Below, in pieces: positions 8,727 through 16,800 of a DNA stretch of 32,561 bases. The stretch is from Gemmatimonadota bacterium (GTDB lineage Bacteria > Gemmatimonadota > Gemmatimonadetes > Longimicrobiales > Gaopeijiaceae), in assembly GCA_007126575.1 (NCBI GenBank), contig SLBA01000098.1, positions 1 through 32,561 on the forward strand, written 5' to 3'. Below the pieces are notes generated by a model. That model made no database searches and was not told the origin of the DNA. It saw only the letters and a program-made list of their open reading frames with translations. Numbering within the stretch: position 1 is the stretch's first letter; the number at the start of each line of letters is the position of its first letter. Both the position numbers and the translations under genes were made by a program.

Positions 8727-9968
8727 TTGCAACTGATCGAAGGCGCCAGACTGGCCCTGATGCAGATCCGCCAGGAAAAGCTGAAGAGCGGGTTCAGCGT
8801 CCTGGGCGTCGTGATCGGGGTCATGTTCCTGATCGTTGTGGTCAGTGTGGTCGAGGGCATGGATCGCTACATCACCGAGGACTTCGCGGAGGTCGTCTAC
8901 GGGGTCAACACGATCCAGGTCCGGCAGACCCCCAGTGTGCAGATCGGCGACGGGGGGGCCCAGTGGCGGGAGATGCAGCGTCGCCCGCGGGTGACGCTCG
9001 ACGATGCCCGGGCGATCCGCGAGGGCCTCACGGTCCCCGCGCTCGTCGGAGTCCAGACCGGAGCCACCCGGCCGGTCCGGACCGAGGAGGGCCGCCGGGC
9101 CGAGAACGTCCAGGTCTCGGCCATCTCCCCCGAGGTCCTTCAGATCCGGGCCTTTCACGTCAGCGAGGGGAGGCCCTTCTCTCCCCAGGAGGCCGCGCGC
9201 GGGGTTCCCGTGGCGATCCTCGGGCAGGCGGTGGCCGAATCGCTCTTTCCGGACGAGGGCGGACTCGAGTCGCGCATACGGATCGGGGGATTCCCCTACC
9301 GGGTCGTGGGGGTTCTGGAGCCGCAGGGATCGCTCTTCGGGATCTCGCTCGACAACGTGATCCTGATTCCGGCGCAGTCCCGGGCGGGCGACATCCTTCC
9401 CGAACGGGGCGCCGTGGGCTCGATCATCGTACAACCGCGTGACCCCGCGCACGTGCGCACCGTGCAGGCCGACATCGAGTCCGCCATGCGCGTCACGCGC
9501 CGGCTCGGGCCGACCACTCCCAACGACTTTCACATCGATACGGCCGAAGAGTCGCTCGCCTTCTGGGATCAGATCAGCACGGTGCTCTTCATCGCGCTTC
9601 CGGGCCTGGTCGGGATCTCGCTCGTGGTCGGGGGCATCGTGATCATGAACATCATGCTGGTCTCGGTCATGGAGAGGACCCGTGAGATCGGTGTGCGCAA
9701 GGCGCTGGGCGCCCGCAGGCGAGATATCATCTCGCAGTTCCTGGTCGAGTCGACGACACTCTCGGGGCTCGGAGCGCTGATCGGTGTGGCGATCGGGATC
9801 GGACTGACGGCCATCGTTCGCGCCACGACCCCCCTGCCCGCGGCGATCGCCCCGCACTGGGTCGCGCTGGGGGTGGCCCTCGGCATGACGGTCGGGATTC
9901 TCTCGGGGGTCTATCCGGCCGTCCAGGCCTCCCGCCTCGATCCGGTGGAGGCGCTGCGCCGTGAGTAG
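8727..9968 (+). CDS. MacB/FtsX-type ABC transporter permease (first of two)
   Basis: The 413-residue product has the MacB architecture without the ATPase: an N-terminal membrane helix (SGFSVLGVVIGVMFLIVVVSVVEG, about residues 21-45), then a large periplasmic MacB-PCD-like domain of about 230 residues. Three C-terminal helices carry the FtsX signature MERTREIGVRKALGARRRDIISQFLVE. The start is TTG, supported by GAGGAG six bases upstream and by the position of the first helix. It ends 8 bases inside the next permease gene. The sequence contains no Walker A, signature or Walker B motif, so an ATPase subunit must be supplied from elsewhere. It probably pairs with the second permease as a heterodimer. 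Confidence 0.9.
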   Translation: MQLIEGARLALMQIRQEKLKSGFSVLGVVIGVMFLIVVVSVVEGMDRYITEDFAEVVYGVNTIQVRQTPSVQIGDGGAQWREMQRRPRVTLDDARAIREGLTVPALVGVQTGATRPVRTEEGRRAENVQVSAISPEVLQIRAFHVSEGRPFSPQEAARGVPVAILGQAVAESLFPDEGGLESRIRIGGFPYRVVGVLEPQGSLFGISLDNVILIPAQSRAGDILPERGAVGSIIVQPRDPAHVRTVQADIESAMRVTRRLGPTTPNDFHIDTAEESLAFWDQISTVLFIALPGLVGISLVVGGIVIMNIMLVSVMERTREIGVRKALGARRRDIISQFLVESTTLSGLGALIGVAIGIGLTAIVRATTPLPAAIAPHWVALGVALGMTVGILSGVYPAVQASRLDPVEALRRE

Positions 9969-11262
9969 CCGCTCCTGGACGCCGACCCAGCTCCGGCACG
10001 GGGTGACCGAGGGGATCCGGATCGGGCTGGACTCGATCCGCGCGAACCCCTTCCGCTCGGGCCTCACGATCCTGGGCATCGCCGTGGGGGTCTCGGTCGT
10101 CGTGATCATGGCCTCGCTCATTACCGGGATCCGGGGAACGGTCCAGGAGGGGATCGAGTCGGCGGGGCCCCGAAACTTCTACGTGACCCGGTTCGACCTC
10201 TCCGAGGTCCGGCTGATCGGCGACGGAAGCCAGCCGGACTGGCTGCGCCGCCGCCCCATCACGGTTACGGAGGCCGAGCGAGCCGACCGGCTCCCCGCCG
10301 TGGAGAGCGCGGTGATCAGCTTCGGACTTCAGGACCCGGGGGCGGGGGGCGGTGTGACCGTCTCGACCGAGGGCCGCCGGATCACGGGGGTCAGCGGGGC
10401 GGCGGAGTCGTCTCGATGGCCCGAGTACCGCGAGGGCCACTTCACCCGCGGGCGAAACTTCATTCCGGTCGAGGTCGAGCAGGCCCGCTCGGTCGTGGTG
10501 GTCTCGCAGCAGCTCGCCGACGACCTGTTCGGAAGCGACGACCCGCTCGGGCGCCGGATCCGGGTCTCGGCCGGCCCCGCCGACCCGGTCCCCCTGACGA
10601 TCGTGGGCGTCTACCAGACGGCCGACAACCTCTTTTCGGACCAGGTCGGACAGGTGGTGGTGATCCCCTCCACGACCGCGATCCGGCGCATGAAGATCGA
10701 CGACGAGTGGGGCCAGATCGTGGTCGTGCCCCGGGCCGACGTACCCCTCGATCTCGCCGAGGACCAGGTGATCGCCATGATGCGAAGCGTCCGGGGGCTC
10801 TCGCCGGGAGAGGCGAACGACTTCTCGATCCTTCGCTCGACCCAGATCCTGGAGCTCTTCGACGACTTCACCGGGGTCTTCTTCATCGTGATGCTCTCCC
10901 TCTCGTCGGTGGGACTGCTCGTCGGGGGCGTCGGGGTCGTCGGCATCATGCTGATCTCGGTGACCGAGCGTACCCGCGAGATCGGGATCCGCAAGGCGCT
11001 CGGGGCCACCCGGGGCGAGATCCTCTGGCAGTTCCTCGTCGAAGCCGGGATGCTCACCGCGATCGGGGGCGCAGTGGGCCTCCTGCTGGGGGGGATGGTG
11101 TCACTCGGGGTCACCTCGTTCACCCCCGTTCCGGCGTCGATCCCCCTCTGGGCGGTTGCCACGTCGCTGGTCATGGCCGTGATTACGGGCATGCTCTTCG
11201 GGCTCCTGCCCGCCCTGCGGGCGGCCAGGATGGAGCCGGTCGACGCCCTCCGCCACGAATAG
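9961..11262 (+). CDS. MacB/FtsX-type ABC transporter permease (second of two)
   Basis: The 433-residue product is a paralogue of the preceding permease. The first helix lies in NPFRSGLTILGIAVGVSVVVIMASL, a periplasmic PCD-like domain follows, and the C-terminal three-helix FtsX block contains TERTREIGIRKALGATRGEILWQFLVE. Its GTG start overlaps the previous gene by 8 bases, so the two are translationally coupled and likely form a heterodimeric permease. It also lacks any nucleotide-binding domain. Together with the TolC-family protein and the adaptor this gives a MacAB-TolC-like tripartite system with the ATPase gene missing from the operon. The next gene, bshB1, starts 33 bases later and may be read through, though it is functionally unrelated. 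Confidence 0.9.
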   Translation: MSSRSWTPTQLRHGVTEGIRIGLDSIRANPFRSGLTILGIAVGVSVVVIMASLITGIRGTVQEGIESAGPRNFYVTRFDLSEVRLIGDGSQPDWLRRRPITVTEAERADRLPAVESAVISFGLQDPGAGGGVTVSTEGRRITGVSGAAESSRWPEYREGHFTRGRNFIPVEVEQARSVVVVSQQLADDLFGSDDPLGRRIRVSAGPADPVPLTIVGVYQTADNLFSDQVGQVVVIPSTTAIRRMKIDDEWGQIVVVPRADVPLDLAEDQVIAMMRSVRGLSPGEANDFSILRSTQILELFDDFTGVFFIVMLSLSSVGLLVGGVGVVGIMLISVTERTREIGIRKALGATRGEILWQFLVEAGMLTAIGGAVGLLLGGMVSLGVTSFTPVPASIPLWAVATSLVMAVITGMLFGLLPALRAARMEPVDALRHE

Positions 11263-11295
11263 CATGCGGCTTCCACCTCATCCGGGTCCCAGCAC

Positions 11296-12042
11296 ATGAG
11301 CGCCACCTACTCCACACCCGACCAGCCCCTCGACTTGCTGGCGGTCTTCGCCCATCCCGACGATGCCGAGCTCCTCTGCGGCGGGGCGCTCGCCCTCGCC
11401 GCCGAGCGAGGCGAGCGGGTCGGGATCCTCGACCTGACCCGCGGCGAGATGGGCAGCCGGGGCACCCCCGAGCTTCGGGCGAAGGAGGCGGATGCCGCTG
11501 CCGAGATCCTGGGGGTCTCGCTGCGGTGGAACGCCGGGCTCCCGGACGGTCGCCTCGAGGACTCCCACGACGCCCGGCGGGCGCTGGCGAATCTCCTGCG
11601 GATGCTTCGGCCGGGGGTCGTCGTGACGCACTGGCTCGACGGCCGCCACCCGGACCATCGCGCCGCCTCGGCCCTCGTCCGCTCGAGCGTCTTCCTGGCG
11701 GGGCTCCGGAAGCTCGAAAGCCCCCACGCTCCCTTTCGGCCCCGCAAGGTCATCCACTCGATCCTCTTTCGCGAGGATGCGCCTCCCCCCTCCTTCGTCC
11801 TCGATGTGACCGCGGTCATGGACCGGAAGATGCGGGCGGTCGCGGCCTTCGAGTCGCAGTTCGGGGGCAATCGGGGAGCCGGCGAGGTGTATCCGGGGGG
11901 AGACCGTGCGCTCCCCGATCAGATCCGGGCCCAGATGGCCCACTGGGGGTCCCGGATCCGGGTGGAGTACGGGGAGCCCTTCTGGACCCCCGAGACCCTC
12001 TCCTTTCCCTCGCTCACCGACGTCCCGGTGAGCTCACTCTGA
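11296..12042 (+). CDS. bshB1: Bacillithiol biosynthesis deacetylase BshB1
   Basis: The 248-residue protein belongs to the LmbE-like zinc deacetylase family. The zinc motif is FAHPDDAE (His20, Asp22, Asp23), and the second metal/catalytic motif is DGRHPDHRAA (His118, Asp120, His121). The block LDLTRGEMGSRGTPELRAKEA is typical of the BshB1 subgroup. BshB removes the acetyl group from GlcNAc-malate, the second step of bacillithiol synthesis; bshA and bshC are not in this window. The length agrees with the family (about 230-240). No clear Shine-Dalgarno sequence precedes the ATG. The 3' end overlaps the convergent HIRAN-like gene by 9 bases. The adjoining cysteine desulfurase and mnmA make this a thiol/sulfur neighbourhood, although they are in a separate transcription unit. 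Confidence 0.9.
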   Translation: MSATYSTPDQPLDLLAVFAHPDDAELLCGGALALAAERGERVGILDLTRGEMGSRGTPELRAKEADAAAEILGVSLRWNAGLPDGRLEDSHDARRALANLLRMLRPGVVVTHWLDGRHPDHRAASALVRSSVFLAGLRKLESPHAPFRPRKVIHSILFREDAPPPSFVLDVTAVMDRKMRAVAAFESQFGGNRGAGEVYPGGDRALPDQIRAQMAHWGSRIRVEYGEPFWTPETLSFPSLTDVPVSSL

Positions 12043-12444
12043 GTCCGAGGACCCGGACTCGCAGCGAACTTCGAGGAGAAGCCTTCGCCAGCTGGGGGTT
12101 TCGGGTCCCGAGACCCGAAGGGCCTTCGCCACGGCCCTGCCCCCCTCGAGAAGCCAGGGCGCGAGCCACCGCCCGATCTCGGCCGGCAGGTGCCCCAGCG
12201 GCTCCCCCGAAGCCACGTGCACCCATACCTGCGGCGGTTCCTGGACGGGTGGGTCGGGGATCAGGGTCAGGGTGTCGCCCTCCCGCACCCCCTCGAGGGT
12301 CCGCTCCCGATGCTCGAAGAGGGTGCCGTGCACCGTCGCGCGGAATCGGCGGGGACGCTCGAAGGGAAACCCGCGCTCCTCCCCGTCAAAACCGAATTTG
12401 AGTTCTGTTTCATCGCTCGTCTCGTCGGGCCCACGTTCGGTCAT
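12034..12444 (-). CDS. Small HIRAN-like domain protein
   Basis: The product is about 136 residues. Residues from FRATVHG to LRVSG read like a HIRAN domain: a beta-barrel with a first strand, REGDTLTLIPDPP, then VWVHVASGEPLGHLPAEIGRWLAPWLLEGG. HIRAN domains bind single-stranded 3' DNA ends in SNF2 helicases such as HLTF and also occur as small stand-alone bacterial proteins. There is no partner helicase here. The N-terminus is acidic and disordered in appearance (TERGPDETSDETELKF). I prefer the ATG at 12444; an upstream ATG at 12477 is in frame, but neither has a well-placed ribosome site. The gene is convergent with bshB1. The call rests on pattern resemblance and needs a profile comparison. 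Confidence 0.55.
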   Translation of the reverse strand: MTERGPDETSDETELKFGFDGEERGFPFERPRRFRATVHGTLFEHRERTLEGVREGDTLTLIPDPPVQEPPQVWVHVASGEPLGHLPAEIGRWLAPWLLEGGRAVAKALRVSGPETPSWRRLLLEVRCESGSSDSE

Positions 12445-12542
12445 CGGCGCAAGGTGCTCCCGGCACGGTGGAATCATGAAGGGTGAGGCGGGGAGGGCGG
12501 GCGCCGCAGCGCAGCCCCGCGGTCGATCCGGTACCGGACGGG

Positions 12543-12571
12543 TTCAGCCCGGTCCCCCCCGGCCGTATCTT
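12543..12571 (+). promoter_or_regulatory. Candidate promoter of the cysteine desulfurase-mnmA operon
   Basis: TTCAGC (12543-12548) and TATCTT (12566-12571) are separated by exactly 17 bases, inside the 192-base gap between the divergent HIRAN-like gene and the desulfurase gene. The predicted start would leave a leader of about 60 bases. The -10 match is moderate and the -35 weak. No other signal is seen in this gap. Confidence 0.35.
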
Positions 12572-12636
12572 ACCCTGTTAAGGATGGCGAGACCCGGGCG
12601 CGCTTTCCACCCCCCACTCAACCCCCTGCCTCCCCG

Positions 12637-13842
12637 ATGCTCTATCTCGACCACGCCGCCACCTCTCCCCTGCGTCCCGAGGTGCTCGACGCGATGGACC
12701 GGGCACGTTCGGTCGCATGGGCGAACCCGTCGGCCCGACACGAGCCCGGGCGAAGGGCCCGGGGGATGCTCGAGGACGCTCGGGAGCGGGTGGCCTCGAT
12801 CCTGGGCTGCTCTCCCCGCGAGGTCTACTTCGTGCGGGGCGGGACCGAGGCGAACAACCTGGCGATCCAGGGGCTCTGGCGACATGCCTCGCAGCCCGCA
12901 GCCGCCGGGGGAGGGCCGGGCCGCCTCGTGATCTCGGCGCTCGAGCATTCGTCGGTGTCGGAGCCGGCCGACGCCCTGGAGGCGCTGGGGGTCGAGGTCA
13001 CCCGGCTCGGGATTCACCGAGACGGCTCCCTCTCCGAGGAGGCCCTGGGCGAGGCCCTCTCTCCCCACCCCTTCCTGGTCTCGATCCAGGCCGTCAACTC
13101 GGTGACCGGGCTCCGGCTGCCCCTCGACCCCGTCCTGAGCGCGACGGGCGCTCGGGGCGTTCCGCTCCACATCGACGCGGTCCAGGCGATCGGCAGGATC
13201 CCCCTTCCCTCGCTCGAAGACCGCCCCGACTCCCCGGTCCTGATGACGATTTCGGGCCACAAGCTCGGGGGTCCGCGGGGGTCCGCGGTGCTCACCGTGC
13301 CCCGCTCGCTTCCCTGCCGACCGCTGCTGTTCGGGGGCGGGCAGGAGCGGGGACTCCGACCGGGAACCGAAGACGTCGAGGCGGCGCTGGGGTTCGCGAC
13401 GGCGCTCTCGATCGCGACGGACGCCCGGACGAGCGAAGCCGAGCGGCTCACGGTGCTGCGTTCGGGCCTCGAGACCCGGATCCTCGAGGCCATCCCCACC
13501 ATCCGGGTCCACACCTCCGAGGGGCCCAGGGCGCCGCACATCCTGCACCTCGGCGTTCCCGGACTCGACTCCGAGCTTCTCCTGGCCGCCCTCGACATGG
13601 AGGGGGTCGCCGGGTCCGCCGGGTCCGCGTGCCGCAGCGGGGTACCCGGCCCCGGACCGACCCTCGAAGCCCTCTACGGGAACGAGGCCGGGGGGCATGC
13701 CTCGCTCCGACTGTCTCTCGGATGGAACACCACCGCAGCCGAGGTGGAAGAAGCCGGGGAGCGAGTGGTGTCGGTGATCCGGCGCATGCTCGAGTTCGAG
13801 GGGAATGAACGGGAGACTTCAGTGGGGAATCCAGCCAGATGA
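12637..13842 (+). CDS. Cysteine desulfurase (NifS/IscS family)
   Basis: The 401-residue PLP enzyme takes sulfur from cysteine as an enzyme-bound persulfide. Visible landmarks are the opening YLDHAATSPLRPEVL, His104 (LEHSS, stacking on PLP), Asp180 (HIDAVQA), the Schiff-base lysine Lys209 in SGHKLGGPRG, the RPGTE block at 241-245 and the active cysteine Cys332 in GSACRSG. The usual NNExG motif is altered to VNSVTG near residue 153. The stop overlaps the mnmA start as ATGA, so the two are translated together. This points to a dedicated sulfur donor for tRNA thiolation rather than a general Fe-S cluster role; no iscU or sufU gene is nearby. The ATG has no Shine-Dalgarno sequence, but the motif at the very N-terminus fixes the start. 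Confidence 0.93.
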   Translation: MLYLDHAATSPLRPEVLDAMDRARSVAWANPSARHEPGRRARGMLEDARERVASILGCSPREVYFVRGGTEANNLAIQGLWRHASQPAAAGGGPGRLVISALEHSSVSEPADALEALGVEVTRLGIHRDGSLSEEALGEALSPHPFLVSIQAVNSVTGLRLPLDPVLSATGARGVPLHIDAVQAIGRIPLPSLEDRPDSPVLMTISGHKLGGPRGSAVLTVPRSLPCRPLLFGGGQERGLRPGTEDVEAALGFATALSIATDARTSEAERLTVLRSGLETRILEAIPTIRVHTSEGPRAPHILHLGVPGLDSELLLAALDMEGVAGSAGSACRSGVPGPGPTLEALYGNEAGGHASLRLSLGWNTTAAEVEEAGERVVSVIRRMLEFEGNERETSVGNPAR

Positions 13843-15053
13843 ATCGACGCATTCTGGTCGCCATGTCCGGGGGGGTCGACTCTTCGGTGGCGGCGGCGCT
13901 TCTCGTCGAAGCCGGTCACGAGGTGATCGGGGTCACGATGAAGACTTTCTGCTACGACGAGACCGCGGGACCCTCGCGCACCTGCTGCGGACTCGACGGG
14001 ATCCTCGATGCGCGCTCGGTCGCGGACCGGCTCGGAATCCGCCACCTGGTCTTCGACGTCGAAGAGGAGTTCACGCGGGACGTGATCGACGACTTCGTGG
14101 ACGAGTACGCCGCGGGGCGGACACCGAACCCCTGCGTGCGCTGCAACTCGAACACCAAGTTCCGCGACCTGCTGGCCCGCGGCCGGGCGCTCGGGTGCGA
14201 CGGGATCGCGACCGGGCACTACGTGCGGGCTGAGCACTCGGCCGAGGGCTCCCACCTTCTGCGTGGAGAGGACGCCGAGAAGGACCAGGCGTACTTCCTC
14301 TGGGGGCTCCCCCGGTCGATGATCCCGCAGCTGCACTTTCCCCTGGGCGCGCTCACGAAGCCCCGGGTACGGGAGCTGGCTCGCGAGCGAGGGTTCATCA
14401 CCGCGGACAAGCCCGAGTCGCAGGAGATCTGCTTCGTGCCCTCGGGAGACTATCGGGAATTTCTCTCGCAGCGGCTGCGCCCCCGCCACCCGGCGCTCGA
14501 GCCGGGGGACCTGGTCACCTCGGACGGCAGGGTCCTGGGCCGGCACGACGGCTACGCGGGGTTCACGGTCGGGCAGCGGCGCGGCCTGGGAGGCGGATTC
14601 CCCGAGCCGTACTTCGTGCTCGAGATTCGGCCCGAGACCCGGCAGGTCGTGGTCGGCCCCCGCGAGGAACTCACCGTCGCCGGGCTCGAGGCGACGGGGG
14701 CCAACTGGCTCACGGCTCCCCCCGAGCCCGGCACCGAGGTCGGGGTTCAGATCCGGCACCGCGGTCGCTCGATTCCGGCTCGTATCGAGTCGATCGAGAA
14801 CGATCGATGGAGCTGCCGCTTCCATGCGCCCGAACCGGCCGTGACCCCGGGTCAGTCGGCCGTCGTCTTCAGTGGTTCACGACTGCTCGGGGGCGGGCGG
14901 ATCGAACGCACGGTGCGCCTGGAGCGCCCCGACGGCTCGACCGGGACCGAGGATCAGTACCGGAGCTCGGCGCTGCGCGCAAAGGCCTCCATGGCCTCAC
15001 GCTCCGAGTCGGAGAGCTCCGCGGGGATGTCGACGCGCACCTCGACGAATTGA
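13839..15053 (+). CDS. mnmA: tRNA-specific 2-thiouridylase MnmA
   Basis: The 404-residue enzyme adds sulfur to U34 of tRNAs for Lys, Glu and Gln. The PP-loop SGGVDSS is at 10-16, the catalytic cysteine Cys99 is in NPCVRCN, and the second persulfide cysteine Cys198 is in [14 protein letters not shown] and the motif GQRRGLGGG in the second domain agree with the family. Normal MnmA proteins end at about the block [10 protein letters not shown], which here occurs near residue 355-365. The frame continues for roughly 35 more residues, the last part being read through the antisense of the dnaJ 3' end (14954-15053). That tail is Ser/Arg rich and unlike the rest, so it is probably an accidental extension. 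The gene is coupled to the cysteine desulfurase upstream through ATGA. Confidence 0.95.
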   Translation: MNRRILVAMSGGVDSSVAAALLVEAGHEVIGVTMKTFCYDETAGPSRTCCGLDGILDARSVADRLGIRHLVFDVEEEFTRDVIDDFVDEYAAGRTPNPCVRCNSNTKFRDLLARGRALGCDGIATGHYVRAEHSAEGSHLLRGEDAEKDQAYFLWGLPRSMIPQLHFPLGALTKPRVRELARERGFITADKPESQEICFVPSGDYREFLSQRLRPRHPALEPGDLVTSDGRVLGRHDGYAGFTVGQRRGLGGGFPEPYFVLEIRPETRQVVVGPREELTVAGLEATGANWLTAPPEPGTEVGVQIRHRGRSIPARIESIENDRWSCRFHAPEPAVTPGQSAVVFSGSRLLGGGRIERTVRLERPDGSTGTEDQYRSSALRAKASMASRSESESSAGMSTRTSTN

Positions 15054-16099
15054 TCGCCGGTCCGCTCCCCCTTCGAGATTCCCTGGCCGCGGACCCGGAA
15101 GCGGGTGCCGCTCTGTGTGCCCGGAGGCACGCGGAGCACGACGTGCTTTCCCCCGACGGTCCGGACCCGGATGCGTGATCCGAGGGTGGCCTGGGCCACG
15201 TTGATCGGCACCGTGACGTGCACGTCGAGCCCTTCGCGGCGAAAGAACCGATGCGGCTGCACCTGGAAGGTCAGGATGATGTCCCCGGGTGGGCCTCCAT
15301 TCATCCCGCGCTCCCCCTGCCCCGAGATCCGGATTCGGTCCCCGCTCTCGACGCCGGCGGGCACCTTCACCTGAAGGGTCCGCGTCTGCCGGACGCTCCC
15401 CGTGCCCGCACACGATGTGCACGCCGCTTCGGGGATCCTTCCCCGGCCACCACAGGCGGGACAGGGCCGGTTGACCGCGAAGCCGCCCTGGCCGAACGAG
15501 ACCGTGCCCGATCCGGTGCACTCCTCGCACCGTGCGAGGCGGGTGCCCGGCCGCGCCCCCGATCCTCCGCAGGTCGCACAGCTTTCGGTGATCGGGACCT
15601 TCAGGTTCAGCTTCCCGCCCTGCACCGCCAGCTTGAAGGAGATCTCGGCGGAAAGCTCCGTATCGGGCCCCTTCTGGGGACCGGTGCTCCGGGGCGAGTC
15701 CGCGCCCCCCCGCCGGCCGCGGTCGAAGATCGAGGAGAAGATGTCTCCCAGCCCGCCGAGGTCGTCGAACGAGAAGCCCTGTGCGCCATCGCCGGGTGCA
15801 CCGCCCGGCCCCGGTCGCCCGGCCCCCGGACGCTGGGGCCCGGCGCCTCGGGTGCGGCCTCCCATCCCGAAGGCACCGAATTTCCGCATCTGGTCGTACT
15901 GCTTCCGCTTCTCGGGGTTGGAGAGGACCCCGTACGCCTCGCCGATCGCCTTGAAGCGCTCCGCGGCGTTCTCGTCACCCTGATTGGCGTCAGGGTGGAA
16001 TTTCTTGGCCAGCTTGCGGTAGGCCTTCCGGATCTCGTCGGTGTCCGCCTTTTCCGAGACGCCGAGGATCTTGTAGAAGTCTTTCGTCTGGGCGCTCAT
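14954..16099 (-). CDS. dnaJ: Chaperone DnaJ (Hsp40)
   Basis: The 381-residue co-chaperone stimulates the DnaK ATPase. The J domain is at about 5-72 with the HPD motif at 35-37. It is followed by a G/F-rich stretch ([20 protein letters not shown] in part) and a longer Gly/Pro/Asp-rich linker with [19 protein letters not shown]. The zinc region contains all four CxxCxGxG repeats: [24 protein letters not shown] and CTSCAGTG. The C-terminal substrate-binding domains and dimerisation tail complete it. It lies 25 bases downstream of grpE, and no dnaK is in the window. Its last 100 bases overlap the convergent mnmA frame. Confidence 0.97.
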   Translation of the reverse strand: MSAQTKDFYKILGVSEKADTDEIRKAYRKLAKKFHPDANQGDENAAERFKAIGEAYGVLSNPEKRKQYDQMRKFGAFGMGGRTRGAGPQRPGAGRPGPGGAPGDGAQGFSFDDLGGLGDIFSSIFDRGRRGGADSPRSTGPQKGPDTELSAEISFKLAVQGGKLNLKVPITESCATCGGSGARPGTRLARCEECTGSGTVSFGQGGFAVNRPCPACGGRGRIPEAACTSCAGTGSVRQTRTLQVKVPAGVESGDRIRISGQGERGMNGGPPGDIILTFQVQPHRFFRREGLDVHVTVPINVAQATLGSRIRVRTVGGKHVVLRVPPGTQSGTRFRVRGQGISKGERTGDQFVEVRVDIPAELSDSEREAMEAFARSAELRY

Positions 16100-16124
16100 C
16101 GACCCTCCCCCCGAGGTGACTCGC

Positions 16125-16727
16125 TCATCCGTCCACTTTCAAGACCGAAACCCTCGCCGGCCGGACCAGGTGGCCCTTGAACAAAACGCCCTTCTGGAGG
16201 ACCCGGCTGACCGTGTCGTCGTCGTCCTCGGACTCGGCGGGCTCCCGCATCACGGCCTCCATCAGCTCCGGATCGAACACCTCTCCATGGGGCTCGAGGG
16301 TCTCGACCCCCGAGTCGGCGAGCGCCCGCTTGAGCTTCCGCTCCACGAGCTGGACCCCTTCGAGGACCGACTCCGCCGTGACGCCCTCGGTATCGATCCC
16401 GACCAGGCGGTCGAAGTCGTCGAGCACGTCGAGCAGCGAGCCGATGAGCGCGGCCTGGGCACGGGTGCCCGACTGCCCGAGCTCCTCGCGGGTGCGCTTT
16501 CGGTAGTTCTCGAACTCGGCGGCCAGCCGGAGGTGGCGATCGCGCATTTCGGCGAGCTCCGCCTCGAGCCCGCTGAGCGGATCGTCCGACTCCTGGACCG
16601 AGTTCACCTCGTCCGGGAAGGAGTCCTCGTGCGTGGGCTCGTCGAGCCCGAGCGCTTCGTCGGATTCCTCCCGATGCGGTCCGGCATCCTGTTCGGAATT
16701 CCCGGATTCACTGCGATCTGACATCAT
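16125..16727 (-). CDS. grpE: Nucleotide exchange factor GrpE
   Basis: The product is about 200 residues and releases ADP from DnaK. An acidic disordered N-terminus (about 60 residues) leads into a long coiled coil ([28 protein letters not shown] in two parts). The GrpE core follows: [10 protein letters not shown], then [14 protein letters not shown] and the beta-wing signature [23 protein letters not shown]. The frame is open 42 codons further upstream, but the ATG-ATG at 16727/16724 has AGGGGA five bases ahead. The upstream stretch, rich in Arg, Trp and Cys, does not look like GrpE. The 73-base gap to cinA holds only a 12-base perfect palindrome (16763-16774). No CIRCE element or heat-shock promoter was recognised, so the pair may be read from the upstream operon. 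Confidence 0.95.
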   Translation of the reverse strand: MMSDRSESGNSEQDAGPHREESDEALGLDEPTHEDSFPDEVNSVQESDDPLSGLEAELAEMRDRHLRLAAEFENYRKRTREELGQSGTRAQAALIGSLLDVLDDFDRLVGIDTEGVTAESVLEGVQLVERKLKRALADSGVETLEPHGEVFDPELMEAVMREPAESEDDDDTVSRVLQKGVLFKGHLVRPARVSVLKVDG

Positions 16728-16800
16728 CGTGTTCCCCTGCGTCCTGAGTTTCTGAAGGAAGAGGCGTGCACGCCACACGCACCGCCTCCAGAGGGAGTCC

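Noticed and set aside
5527-10121. Two long minus-strand frames (648 and 1063 codons)
   Set aside because: They lie antisense to the efflux operon, whose genes have clear motifs, signal peptide and ribosome sites.
10416-12401. A 661-codon plus-strand frame
   Set aside because: It runs out of frame through the second permease and bshB1 with Arg/Pro/Gly-rich sequence and no motifs.
16728-16800. Possible heat-shock control site (CIRCE) ahead of grpE
   Set aside because: Only a 12-base palindrome GGCGTGCACGCC (16763-16774) is present; the CIRCE halves TTAGCACTC/GAGTGCTAA are not found.
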